From Desulfuromusa sp. (GTDB lineage: Bacteria > Desulfobacterota > Desulfuromonadia > Desulfuromonadales > Geopsychrobacteraceae): a stretch of DNA of 5,480 nucleotides. Shown one piece after another: positions 1 through 5,480 of this stretch. The position numbers were made by a program, and so were the translations under genes. The DNA is taken from positions 1-5,480 of the forward strand of contig JAUVCS010000077.1 in NCBI GenBank assembly GCA_030590745.1, given 5' to 3'. Below the pieces are notes generated by a model. That model had not been told where the DNA came from. It was given only the letters and a program-made list of their open reading frames with translations, and did no database searches. The number at the start of each line of letters is the position of its first letter. Within the stretch, counting starts at the first letter, position 1.

Positions 1-1940
1 ACTCCAAAACGGATCCAGGCCGATTTTCCGTAACGGATAATCTTGCCCGGGGCAGGATATTGTTTAACCACATGACCGCTGCCTGAAAGTTTCAAGTTCA
101 GATTTTTCTGTTGCATTGTCTGCAACACCTGGCGATAACTCATCCCCGAAAAGTTTGGCATTCTCAACCCGTCACTTACTTTTGTTTCAGGGAGCAACGG
201 TGCTAAATCGGGTAATGGTTCTGTCGCCGACGCCTGCTCCGCCAAAGCCACCACGGTTCCTTTCGGGAGGATGTTCAAATAGCTGAGAGTCTGACCGGCA
301 ATCCTGGAAAATACCGGTGCAGCAACCAAACCACCATAGGTTTTTCCTTTTGGCTCATCGACCGTAACCGACAAAACCAATGCGGGATTATCTGCAGGGA
401 CGAAGCCAATAAATGAAGAAACCCGCTTATCCGGTGAATAACCACCCGTTACCATATCAACCTTTTGAGCAGTACCAGTCTTTCCAGCGACTCGATATCC
501 TGGAAGAGCGGCCCTGGTTCCGGTTCCGCCCGGTTCAGTCACAGACACCATCATCTCCCGCACCAGTCGTGCAGTTTTTTCTGAGATAACCCGATGGCGC
601 ACCTGAGGCAGCCGTTTTTCAACTAATTGCCCATCTGCGGTGGTTATTTTTTCAACCAGATAGGGCTCCATCAGCAGTCCACCATTAGCAATAGCAGCCA
701 TAGCTGCAGTTATTTGTATCGGCGTAACACTTATCCCCTGACCAAAAGAAATTGCTGCCAGATCAATCTCAAACCACCGGGAAGGTGGTCGAAGTATCCC
801 ATCAACCTCTCCCGGCAGATCAACCCCTGTCTGCTCACCAAATCCAAAATTGCGCAGGTAGGAATAGAACCGCTCCCGTTCCAGGATCTTGCCAAGCTTT
901 GCAAAGCCAATATTGCTGCTGAACTTAAGAGTCTCTTTCAGGCTCAGTTTCTTGAATTTTTTATGGTCACGGATCGTTTTACCACCGACAGAATAGCGTC
1001 CGTTCTCACAATAGATTTTCTTGCCGGGTTGCACTAACCCTTCTTCTAGAACCGCTGCCAATAAAAACGGTTTAAAGGTTGAGCCCGGCTCATACATATC
1101 GCAGACGGCTCGATTGCGGCGCTTAGCTGCCGGATATCGCCCGGCCAGATTAGGGTTGTAATCGGGCTGACTGGCCAGCGCCAGAATTCGTCCACTGGCA
1201 GGCTCCAACATAACAATCGTCCCACCGACAGCACCGGTTTCACGAACCACCCTGGCCAATTCTTTCTCTGCCACATATTGCAACGATCGATCGAGGGTCA
1301 GAAATAGATTATGACCGGCAATCCCACCCTGAACCAACTGGTCAGATGATGCCAGGCCACGGCCACGGGCATCATGCAGCGACACCAACCGCCCCGGTGT
1401 CCCCTGCAACAACTGGTCATATTCCAGTTCGATCCCCTCAAGTCCCTTGGGGTCCAATCCGGTAAACCCCAAGACATGTGCCGCAGTGCTTGTCTGTGGA
1501 TAGTAACGCTTTCGTTCAGTGACAAACTCCAATCCATAAATCTTCAATTTACGAATTTTTGTCACCACCTCAGGATCGAGCTTCCGTTGTAACCAGACAA
1601 AACGTTTCCGTGAGGAAAGTAACTTGAACAGCTCTTGTTTTGATTTTTTCAGTAGTTTTTCTAGCTTTCCGGAAGCTTCCCGGGGATTTTTGATCAGGAC
1701 TGGATCGGCATAAAGTGATTCTGCCGCCAGACTCACAGCAAGAGGGTCACCCCTGCTGTCAAAAATACCTCCTCGCTGCGGTGCCAATTTGACCACCCGC
1801 TGGCGCTGTTGATCGGCCCGGTGTTGAAGCTCTGGAGCCAGCACAACCTGGAGGTAATAAGCGCGCCCGGCAATAATTAAAAATGCCAGGATAAACAGGG
1901 CGCCAAAAAAGCGGATGCGGATCTGAATTCCACGTTCCAT
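1..1940 (-). CDS. ftsI: Septal peptidoglycan transpeptidase FtsI (PBP3 class, class B penicillin-binding protein) with C-terminal PASTA domain, 3' end outside window
   Basis: This inner-membrane, periplasm-facing D,D-transpeptidase crosslinks septal peptidoglycan as part of the divisome. Reading from ATG 1940 gives 646 uninterrupted codons to the window edge. Residues 11-27 form one hydrophobic anchor after a basic N-terminus (RIRFF). A class B dimerisation region follows (about 50-210), with the RGGIFDSRGDPLAVS signature at 56-70. The transpeptidase domain has all three active-site motifs: STFK at 287-290 (nucleophile Ser287), SSN at 341-343 and KTGT at 487-490. From about residue 594 (MPNFSGMSYRQ) a PASTA domain begins and is still open at the edge. 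The gene starts 10 bases after the ftsL stop; a GGAG in the last ftsL codons is the likely, rather distant, ribosome site. PASTA-tailed division PBPs are known in Gram-positives and in several deltaproteobacteria, while E. coli FtsI lacks the domain. SpoVD-type naming is the alternative, but the neighbours favour FtsI. Confidence 0.95.
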   Translation of the reverse strand, partial: MERGIQIRIRFFGALFILAFLIIAGRAYYLQVVLAPELQHRADQQRQRVVKLAPQRGGIFDSRGDPLAVSLAAESLYADPVLIKNPREASGKLEKLLKKSKQELFKLLSSRKRFVWLQRKLDPEVVTKIRKLKIYGLEFVTERKRYYPQTSTAAHVLGFTGLDPKGLEGIELEYDQLLQGTPGRLVSLHDARGRGLASSDQLVQGGIAGHNLFLTLDRSLQYVAEKELARVVRETGAVGGTIVMLEPASGRILALASQPDYNPNLAGRYPAAKRRNRAVCDMYEPGSTFKPFLLAAVLEEGLVQPGKKIYCENGRYSVGGKTIRDHKKFKKLSLKETLKFSSNIGFAKLGKILERERFYSYLRNFGFGEQTGVDLPGEVDGILRPPSRWFEIDLAAISFGQGISVTPIQITAAMAAIANGGLLMEPYLVEKITTADGQLVEKRLPQVRHRVISEKTARLVREMMVSVTEPGGTGTRAALPGYRVAGKTGTAQKVDMVTGGYSPDKRVSSFIGFVPADNPALVLSVTVDEPKGKTYGGLVAAPVFSRIAGQTLSYLNILPKGTVVALAEQASATEPLPDLAPLLPETKVSDGLRMPNFSGMSYRQVLQTMQQKNLNLKLSGSGHVVKQYPAPGKIIRYGKSAWIRFG

Positions 1941-1950
1941 TAAAGCTATA

Positions 1951-2268
1951 TCACTCCACTCTGATGATTTGTCCGGGAGATGGTGTACGCAACCCCAGCT
2001 CTTTTCTAGCCAACTTTTCAATCCGCTCATCTCGAGCCAGAAAAGCAGCTTCCGTTTTTAACTTTTTAATCTGCTGCTCATGACTGCGAATGTCACGCTC
2101 CATACTGGAAATGCTGTATTCAAGGTTAATCGCATGAATCCGCGACCAGACGAACAGCACAGAGAGCAGGGAAATCAATACGATGGCGATAAAAACTGAA
2201 CTGAGGCGAGGTCGATAGAGTGAAAAATCAGTAATTTTAACTGCGACCTGGGATACGGCTTCTGACAT
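1951..2268 (-). CDS. ftsL: Cell division protein FtsL
   Basis: FtsL is a small bitopic divisome protein that, with FtsB and FtsQ, links early division proteins to activation of FtsW/FtsI. The 105-residue product has the expected build: a short cytoplasmic N-terminus (1-22), one strongly hydrophobic segment (about 23-41), then a charged heptad-like stretch (about 45-76) suited to a periplasmic coiled coil. It ends with the ERIEKLARKELGL type motif (81-93) common in FtsL/FtsB-like proteins. Sequence conservation in this family is low, so the call rests on topology plus position between rsmH and ftsI. ATG 2268 is preceded by AAAGGGT with a 7-base spacing, a good ribosome site. It starts 27 bases after the rsmH stop. 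An FtsB/DivIC-like protein would look similar, but the location in the dcw cluster argues for FtsL. Confidence 0.88.
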   Translation of the reverse strand: MSEAVSQVAVKITDFSLYRPRLSSVFIAIVLISLLSVLFVWSRIHAINLEYSISSMERDIRSHEQQIKKLKTEAAFLARDERIEKLARKELGLRTPSPGQIIRVE

Positions 2269-2295
2269 TTGAGTGACCCTTTCTTCCGCTTCCAG

Positions 2296-3240
2296 TTAAC
2301 AGCGTTCAGCCGCTCTTAAGATGGCACTGCGAGAACGAGAATTTTGCTCAATTTCATCTTCCCCGGCTTTTACCCCCCGACGGGTTAGAATTTTTACGTC
2401 GGGAGTATGATCACACTGGCAAACCGGCAAGCGGGGTGGGCAGATACAACCCTGAGCCTTTTTACGTAACAGATGTTTGACGATTCGATCTTCCAGTGAA
2501 TGGAAGCTGATGACAACCAGCCGCCCCCCTGGCTTCAATAACGAGATTGCAGTTGTTACTCCCCGCTCTAACTGCCCCAACTCATCATTTACGTAGATTC
2601 TTAATGCTTGAAATACCCGGGTTGCCGGGTGGATGCGACTTGGTTTATGTCCACCGGGGATCGCCTGGCGGATCAACTCGGCAAGTTCTCCGGTTTTCAT
2701 CAATGCCGATTCCTGACGCTGGGCAAGAATTCTTCGGACAATCCTTCGGCTGTAGCGCTCTTCCCCATACTCAAAAAAGATGCGAAGCAATTCTGCCTCT
2801 TCAAACTGATTGACAACATCTGCAGCAGTGATTCCCGTCGTCGGGTTCATCCGCATATCAAGAGGAGCATCATAACGGAAAGAGAAGCCCCGCTCCGGGG
2901 TGTCAAGTTGATGGGAGGAGACCCCGAGATCGAGAAGCATACCGTCAAGACCATCAATACCAAGTTGCTGCAGAATTTGAGCCGCTTGATCAAAGGTCGC
3001 GTGGTGCAGGCTGACCCGATCCCCATAAGGGGCCAGAATTGATTTTGCTTCCTGCAAAGCAGCAGGATCTCGATCGAGACCGATTAAATGACTCTCTGCA
3101 GCAGCGTCCAGGATCAAGCGTGAATGGCCGGCGCCACCAAGGGTGCCATCCAGATAAATACCGCCAGCAATGGGTTGCAACCAGTGCAGAACTTCCTCTG
3201 GCATCACTGACTGATGCTCAAAAGGGGTGCTCTTCACCAC
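2296..3240 (-). CDS. rsmH: 16S rRNA (cytosine(1402)-N(4))-methyltransferase RsmH (MraW)
   Basis: RsmH is a cytosolic S-adenosylmethionine-dependent enzyme that adds the N4-methyl group to C1402 of 16S rRNA in the decoding centre. The 314-residue length is normal for the family. Visible motifs in order: HQSVMPEEVL (9-18), the SAM-binding loop YLDGTLGGAGHS (29-40), the acidic GLDRDP (54-59), LLDLGVSSHQLD (102-113), RGFSFRYDAPLDMRM (117-131), HPATRVFQALRIYVN (204-218) and SFHSLEDR (245-252). A Cys-rich CICPP...CQC segment (265-276) resembles that seen in many RsmH proteins and might bind metal. Translation starts at GTG 3240, whose G is the last base of the mraZ TAG stop; AGGA lies 5 bases upstream. 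A second GTG follows immediately at 3237 and would be equally well spaced, so the start is uncertain by one codon. The overlap suggests translational coupling to mraZ. Confidence 0.97.
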   Translation of the reverse strand: MVKSTPFEHQSVMPEEVLHWLQPIAGGIYLDGTLGGAGHSRLILDAAAESHLIGLDRDPAALQEAKSILAPYGDRVSLHHATFDQAAQILQQLGIDGLDGMLLDLGVSSHQLDTPERGFSFRYDAPLDMRMNPTTGITAADVVNQFEEAELLRIFFEYGEERYSRRIVRRILAQRQESALMKTGELAELIRQAIPGGHKPSRIHPATRVFQALRIYVNDELGQLERGVTTAISLLKPGGRLVVISFHSLEDRIVKHLLRKKAQGCICPPRLPVCQCDHTPDVKILTRRGVKAGEDEIEQNSRSRSAILRAAERC

Positions 3241-3683
3241 TAAAATCCTAAATCCGCCTGCCCCTGAGCATCATCATCCAACATCGATTCAGATTCAGCG
3301 GCAATCAAGGTGTGGGCCTGTTGGCTCCAGATTTCAATTTTTTCAAACATGCCGATAACCACAACATCTTTATCCAGACTGGCATGTTCGCGTAGCGACT
3401 GGGGAACTTGAATCCGCCCCTGGGCATTAAAGGAACACTCTTTCGCCGGGGCGATCCGGTTCCGCAGGTTGGCTTCACGCATCGGTCCTGCCGGCATAGC
3501 AAAAACATTTTCACAAATTTCTGCCCAGCGGCTAGGGGGATAGGCAACCAACCCTTTTTTATAACGGGTAACAACCAACCCTTCAGCTTCGTAATCGTGT
3601 CGCAGTTCATCCCTGAAAGAGGCGGGGATACTGACCCGTCCCTTCAAATCGATACTGACATTATATTCACCAGAAAATTTCAT
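3240..3683 (-). CDS. mraZ: Transcriptional regulator MraZ
   Basis: MraZ is a nucleoid-associated, ring-forming DNA-binding protein that represses its own promoter and so the dcw operon. From ATG 3683 the product has 147 residues, the usual length. It begins MKFSGEYN, matching the typical family start (M-F-x-G-x-Y). It has two SpoVT/AbrB-like halves: the first with the DLKGRVSIP signature (12-20), the second with FNAQGRIQVP (85-94), where the usual acidic residue of a DxxGR motif is replaced by Asn86. An acidic tail (about 129-144) ends the protein. An in-frame GTG at 3701 would add six residues (MSSGVN), but these codons are encoded by the operator repeats, so ATG 3683 is preferred. No strong ribosome site precedes it; only a weak AAGTGG lies about 7 bases upstream. 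It is the first gene of the cluster and its TAG stop overlaps the rsmH GTG. Confidence 0.95.
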   Translation of the reverse strand: MKFSGEYNVSIDLKGRVSIPASFRDELRHDYEAEGLVVTRYKKGLVAYPPSRWAEICENVFAMPAGPMREANLRNRIAPAKECSFNAQGRIQVPQSLREHASLDKDVVVIGMFEKIEIWSQQAHTLIAAESESMLDDDAQGQADLGF

Positions 3684-3684
3684 A

Positions 3685-3711
3685 TTGACACCACTTGACA
3701 CTATTTGACAC
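3685..3711 (-). promoter_or_regulatory. Three-copy MraZ operator (10-base period direct repeats)
   Basis: The heptamer GTGTCAA (TTGACAC on the plus strand) occurs three times without mismatch at 3685-3691, 3695-3701 and 3705-3711, exactly 10 bases apart, one helical turn. The array fills the leader between the predicted transcription start (about 3717) and the mraZ ATG (3683). Known MraZ operators are short direct repeats with a 10-base period just upstream of mraZ (TGGG-type in E. coli, AAAGTG-type in Mycoplasma), each bound by one subunit of the MraZ ring. Position and periodicity are seen directly; binding by this MraZ is inferred. The array also covers where the ribosome site should be. 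Confidence 0.8.
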
Positions 3712-3723
3712 TAGGATGATAGA

Positions 3724-3752
3724 AATATAGCGATGCAATCAAGAACTGTCAA
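3724..3752 (-). promoter_or_regulatory. Sigma70-type promoter of the mraZ-rsmH-ftsL-ftsI operon
   Basis: On the minus strand a perfect -35 TTGACA (3747-3752) and a -10 TATATT (3724-3729, one mismatch to consensus) are separated by exactly 17 bases. The predicted start is the A near 3717, giving a leader of about 34 bases before the mraZ ATG. No other promoter of this quality was noticed between here and ftsI, so it probably drives the whole cluster. The MraZ operator repeats begin about 6 bases after the predicted start, fitting repression by blocking initiation or promoter escape. Confidence 0.85.
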
Positions 3753-3809
3753 GCAGTAATACAGATTAAAATACGATTATTTATTCTGAAAAATGTTGCT
3801 ATGACGGGG

Positions 3810-3831
3810 TGTTGTCTCTAATGAAACAACA
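3810..3831 (-). repeat. Small inverted repeat, possible RNA hairpin
   Basis: On the minus strand TGTTGTTTC and GAGACAACA can pair over 9 base pairs (one G-U) around a 4-base ATTA loop. It lies between the end of the relic gene (3880) and the dcw promoter. No U-run follows at once; a T5 run occurs only some 17 bases further on, so it is a poor match to an intrinsic terminator. It may be a remnant terminator or a chance repeat. Confidence 0.3.
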
Positions 3832-3879
3832 GGACAGGGAGGGATATTCCGGAACTGGTCGACATCATGAGTGTTATCA

Positions 3880-4086
3880 TCATAATTGTTCTAAAACCTT
3901 TTCAACTTTACGGATTTCAACATCTCCAGCTTTGTATTCTCGTTTCAGATTTCCAACAACCTGCAGCGCCACAAAAGGATAGCGCTAGCGAAAATAAATC
4001 AGGTTCTTGTCTGGTTTGCTATCTTTTTTCCACCGCTTCGAACCAACTAGAAAAGCCATCTTCTTTTTTAAACCATCCAGAATATT
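3880..4086 (-). pseudogene. Relic of an unidentified protein gene, interrupted by an in-frame stop
   Basis: In one minus-strand frame, 68 sense or interrupted codons end at TGA 3882-3880. The reading is protein-like: LDGLKKKMAFLVGSKRW near the start, then KPDKNLIYFR, a TAG stop at 3987-3985, then RYPFVALQVVGNLKREY and a charged, helix-like end (DVEIRKVEKVLEQL). A single C-to-T change from CAG (Gln) would explain the TAG. The frame is closed upstream by stops at about 4087-4095 with no convincing start; ATG 4059 has no good ribosome site. Protein-like stretches continue upstream in the other minus frames (for example SGWFKKEDGFSSWFEAVEK overlapping 4090-4020, and a frame starting at ATG 4183), suggesting frameshift near the A-run at 4062-4067. 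I do not recognise the family. The alternative is that this is a chance open frame; the two coherent halves around one stop argue mildly against that. Confidence 0.45.
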
Positions 4087-4322
4087 TTATTGTTACAATC
4101 TTTCCATACGACTATTGTGCATCGAAATGAATAATAGTCAGGACTTTTTTGCAATCCACTGCATTCTGGTCGTGGAAGATCCATTAAAAACCAATATTAG
4201 AAAAACTACTTTCCTGCTACACAGTGAAGAGGGAAAGAATAAAGAAGGGTCATTGTTGACCTCCCCCCTTAAAACGGAATTTTATCACAATCGACAGTAG
4301 TATCAGGTCTGCGGAAGAAACT
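4087..4322. other. AT-rich intergenic stretch without an intact gene
   Basis: I see no complete gene here. It may hold the decayed 5' part of the relic at 3880-4086. On the minus strand a strong ribosome-site-like AAGGGGGGAGG (4260-4272) precedes ATG 4253 with 6-base spacing, but the frame closes after 15 codons (MTLLYSFPLHCVAGK). Open frames on the plus strand here are poor in start signals and look like the complements of the minus-strand relic. Confidence 0.5.
4230..4262 (-). terminator. Weak candidate terminator downstream of the toxin gene
   Basis: Read on the minus strand, GGTCA (4261-4257) and TGACC (4252-4248) pair around a 4-base loop. A T-rich, C-interrupted tract (CTTCTTTATTCTTT) follows. 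The stem is only 5-6 base pairs, so termination would be weak. It lies about 60 bases past the toxin stop codon, in the right orientation to end that transcript. Confidence 0.28.
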
Positions 4323-4721
4323 TCAGGTATTCATAATCTGAACCGGAAACTTTGCTAATTCTTTATCAACACTTGCCAGGTAAATTTTTTCCAGCTTTGC
4401 CTGTGCAGCCAGCATACGATCAAATGGGTCACGATGCGGCAGAGTCCATTCGCCCGCAAGTTGCGCATGTTGCGGAGTGACCGCAAGAGATTGAAACCCT
4501 GCCTTATCGATCCAAATCGGAACGTTTTTTGCCACCTGCAAGGCTTCTGGTAGCTTTCCCAATCGATATTTCGTTGTGATTTCCCATACTGATGCAGCAC
4601 TTACCAGTATTGTATTAGCGGGGTTTGAAATATTTTCCTTTATCCTCACAGGCAAGCGTGAATCATCAAAAAGCCACCAGAGAAAAATATGGGTGTCCAG
4701 TAATATGGTTACTTCTCCCAC
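4323..4721 (-). CDS. VapC-like PIN-domain toxin (ribonuclease) of a type II toxin-antitoxin pair
   Basis: The product is a predicted Mg-dependent PIN-domain endoribonuclease, presumably held inactive by the upstream antitoxin. The 132-residue size fits the family. Acidic PIN residues are all present: Asp9 in LLDTHIFLWW (7-16), Glu47 in SVWEITTKYRLGKL (44-57), Asp98 and Asp101 in HRDPFDRMLAAQAK (96-109), and Asp119 in LASVDKEL (115-122). This places it in the LLDTHxxLWW subgroup commonly paired with Phd/YefM antitoxins. Translation most likely starts at GTG 4721, with AGGAG 8 bases upstream inside the antitoxin gene. The two genes overlap by 13 bases, typical of coupled toxin-antitoxin translation. 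No truncation or missing catalytic residue is seen, so it should be active. RNA target cannot be read from sequence. Confidence 0.92.
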   Translation of the reverse strand: MGEVTILLDTHIFLWWLFDDSRLPVRIKENISNPANTILVSAASVWEITTKYRLGKLPEALQVAKNVPIWIDKAGFQSLAVTPQHAQLAGEWTLPHRDPFDRMLAAQAKLEKIYLASVDKELAKFPVQIMNT

Positions 4722-4933
4722 GCATCTATCTCCTGTTCCGGTAACGGTTCAAAAAATTCTGCGGTAACTGAACCTTTAGCAATTCCGGGAGTACGCTTTA
4801 TGACCGGAGCGATAGGTACCAGTTTTGCGTAAGGCTTTCCTGCCTTTGCAATAATGATCTCTTCTCCGGTGTGAGCACGGGCCAACAACCGGGAAAGCTG
4901 GGTTTTTGCTTCATGAACATTGATAATTTGCAT
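4709..4933 (-). CDS. Phd/YefM-family antitoxin
   Basis: This is the antitoxin partner of the PIN toxin that follows it. It is expected to bind its own promoter with the N-terminal part and to neutralise the toxin with the C-terminal tail. From ATG 4933 it has 74 residues: MQIINVHEAKTQLSRLL at 1-17 is a textbook Phd/YefM start. The central GEEIIIAKAGKPYAKLVP (23-40) is the usual beta segment, and the tail (52-74), rich in acidic and aromatic residues (FFEPLPEQEIDAWE), is the probable toxin-binding part. An earlier in-frame ATG at 4939 is only 2 bases from the AGGGAGG ribosome site and is rejected; ATG 4933 has an ideal 8-base spacing. The gene is upstream of, and overlaps, the toxin gene. Confidence 0.92.
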   Translation of the reverse strand: MQIINVHEAKTQLSRLLARAHTGEEIIIAKAGKPYAKLVPIAPVIKRTPGIAKGSVTAEFFEPLPEQEIDAWEK

Positions 4934-4941
4934 AATCATTA

Positions 4942-4948
4942 CCTCCCT
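4942..4948 (-). promoter_or_regulatory. Ribosome binding site that decides the antitoxin start
   Basis: AGGGAGG on the minus strand sits 8 bases before ATG 4933 but only 2 bases before ATG 4939. The spacing favours the downstream start, which also gives the canonical Phd N-terminus. Confidence 0.75.
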
Positions 4949-4991
4949 TAGTCTATTGACTTAGTCTACCAGAAATTCCTTTTCGCTACAA
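4947..4991 (-). promoter_or_regulatory. Putative promoter and direct-repeat operator of the toxin-antitoxin pair
   Basis: The 9-mer TAGACTAAG occurs twice on the minus strand (4968-4960 and 4955-4947), 13 bases apart and without mismatch. The upstream copy supplies a possible -10, TAGACT (4963-4968), preceded by TGG as an extended -10 element. A weak -35, TTGTAG (4986-4991), is 17 bases away. Phd-type antitoxins usually autoregulate through repeats overlapping their promoter, so the repeat is a good operator candidate. The repeat is seen directly; the promoter and the regulator binding are inferred. Confidence 0.5.
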
Positions 4992-5129
4992 CTAGCACCG
5001 ATAGCACGCCTAAAAGTAAAAAAGGGGCCATCCATGATAAGTAGGGTCAAGGAGAAAACGGAGGACAAGATCTGGCACAAGTAGCTGCTCCCTGTCTTGC
5101 AGGAACTGGTGACAAGAAATATACCTTTT
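4992..5129. other. Short intergenic gap between the CorC/HlyC gene and the toxin-antitoxin promoter
   Basis: I see no gene or clear terminator here. A T6 run on the minus strand (5018-5024 region) is not preceded by a convincing stem, so the end of the upstream transcript is not defined by sequence. Confidence 0.5.
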
Positions 5130-5480
5130 TCACTCTTCCGACTCAGAGATAATCAGTTCAATCTCTTCAATCCGCCGATCCTCCATCCTTTTTACCCGGA
5201 ACAGGAGGTTCCCATCTTCACAGGAGTCCTCTTCTACGGGGATTTTTCCCATAATTTGCATCAAGTGTCCAGCCAGAGTGGTGACGTGTTCTTCTGGAAT
5301 GGTCAAGTCAAAACGCCGGTTCAACTCACGTAGCGGCATAGCTGCATCGATCAGGTAATGACCTTCTCCCAGTTTTTTGAAATCGAGTTCTTCAATTTCA
5401 TATTCGTCATGAATTTCACCGACAATCTCTTCGACAACATCTTCAAGGGTCACAATCCCTTCCATTCCACCATACTCATC
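5130..5480 (-). CDS. CBS / CorC-HlyC domain protein (magnesium-cobalt efflux or hemolysin-like family), C-terminal fragment
   Basis: Only the last 116 codons are in the window; the start lies beyond the right edge. The fragment opens with DEYGGMEGIVTLEDVVEEIVGEI, the end of the second CBS domain in CorC/HlyC/CNNM-like proteins (quoted in part: DEYGG at 1-5, TLEDVVEEIVGEI at 11-23). A C-terminal CorC_HlyC transporter-associated domain follows (about 35-112), with the YLIDAAMPLRELNRRF and TLAGHLMQIMGKIP patterns. Such proteins act in divalent cation efflux or resistance; full-length members with an N-terminal DUF21 membrane domain are inner-membrane proteins, while CorC itself is soluble. Which type this is cannot be told from the fragment. 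An in-frame ATG at 5465 is internal, not the start, because the CBS signature lies upstream of it. The gene is on the same strand as its neighbours but probably a separate unit. Confidence 0.88.
   Translation of the reverse strand, partial: DEYGGMEGIVTLEDVVEEIVGEIHDEYEIEELDFKKLGEGHYLIDAAMPLRELNRRFDLTIPEEHVTTLAGHLMQIMGKIPVEEDSCEDGNLLFRVKRMEDRRIEEIELIISESEE

Noticed and set aside
1046..1537. Minus-strand open frames of 76 and 79 codons inside ftsI
   Set aside because: They are out-of-frame with the continuous ftsI reading that carries all penicillin-binding motifs.
2547..3042. Plus-strand open frames inside rsmH
   Set aside because: They are shadows of a gene with complete family motifs on the minus strand.
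3684..3701. Six-residue N-terminal extension of MraZ from GTG 3701
   Set aside because: It is encoded by the operator repeats and does not resemble MraZ N-termini; ATG 3683 gives the family's usual start.
3685..3731. Plus-strand promoter from the TTGACA in each repeat
   Set aside because: The repeats contain a perfect -35 on the plus strand, but no good -10 lies at 16-18 bases and no gene follows on that strand. The resemblance is a by-product of the operator sequence.
3981..3990. Short palindrome CGCTAGCG as a possible site
   Set aside because: It is only 8 bases, occurs once as far as I noticed, and lies in the relic at the nonsense codon; nothing supports a function.
3867..4300. Two overlapping plus-strand open frames (87 and 97 codons)
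   Set aside because: They overlap each other, have no good ribosome site, one starts with TTG, and their composition looks like the complement of the charged minus-strand relic.
1..5480. CRISPR array, tRNA, rRNA or insertion sequence
   Set aside because: I saw no repeat-spacer pattern, cloverleaf, rRNA-like segment, transposase or terminal inverted repeats.

Overview
The window holds the start of a division and cell-wall (dcw) cluster, read leftward on the minus strand. Gene order in transcription is mraZ, rsmH (mraW), ftsL, ftsI; ftsI runs off the left edge. To the right are a roughly 640-base AT-rich stretch with gene debris, a complete Phd/VapC-type toxin-antitoxin pair, and at the right edge the C-terminal end of a CBS/CorC-HlyC transporter-associated protein. 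All recognisable genes are on the minus strand. The cluster order is typical of Gram-negative bacteria. The PASTA-tailed FtsI and the CorC/HlyC protein nearby would suit a deltaproteobacterium of the Desulfuromonas/Geobacter/Pelobacter kind. That placement is inference from gene style, not a search.

Layout: 1-1940 ftsI (646 codons visible, C-terminus outside the window); 1951-2268 ftsL; 2296-3240 rsmH; 3240-3683 mraZ. The four genes are tightly packed (1-base overlap, then gaps of 27 and 10 bases) and look like one transcript. A near-consensus sigma70 promoter (TTGACA, 17-base spacer, TATATT) sits just upstream of mraZ. Between its predicted start site and the mraZ ATG lie three exact heptamer repeats at a 10-base period, which I read as the MraZ autoregulatory operator. 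The leftmost possible start (GTG at 3701) lies inside this repeat array, so ATG 3683 is the better start.

Region 3753-4322 has no intact gene. It contains a minus-strand relic whose last 68 codons read like a normal protein but carry one in-frame TAG, with more fragments upstream in other frames. The toxin-antitoxin pair (antitoxin 4709-4933, toxin 4323-4721, 13-base overlap) has its own likely promoter and a 9-base direct repeat that is a candidate operator. Region 5130-5480 is the 3' end of a CorC/HlyC-domain protein.

Functionally, MraZ tunes transcription of the cluster, RsmH methylates 16S rRNA, FtsL scaffolds the divisome and FtsI crosslinks septal peptidoglycan. The toxin-antitoxin pair and the relic look like accessory DNA between two housekeeping loci. 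I saw no clearly new system; the operator array and the relic deserve the closest look.
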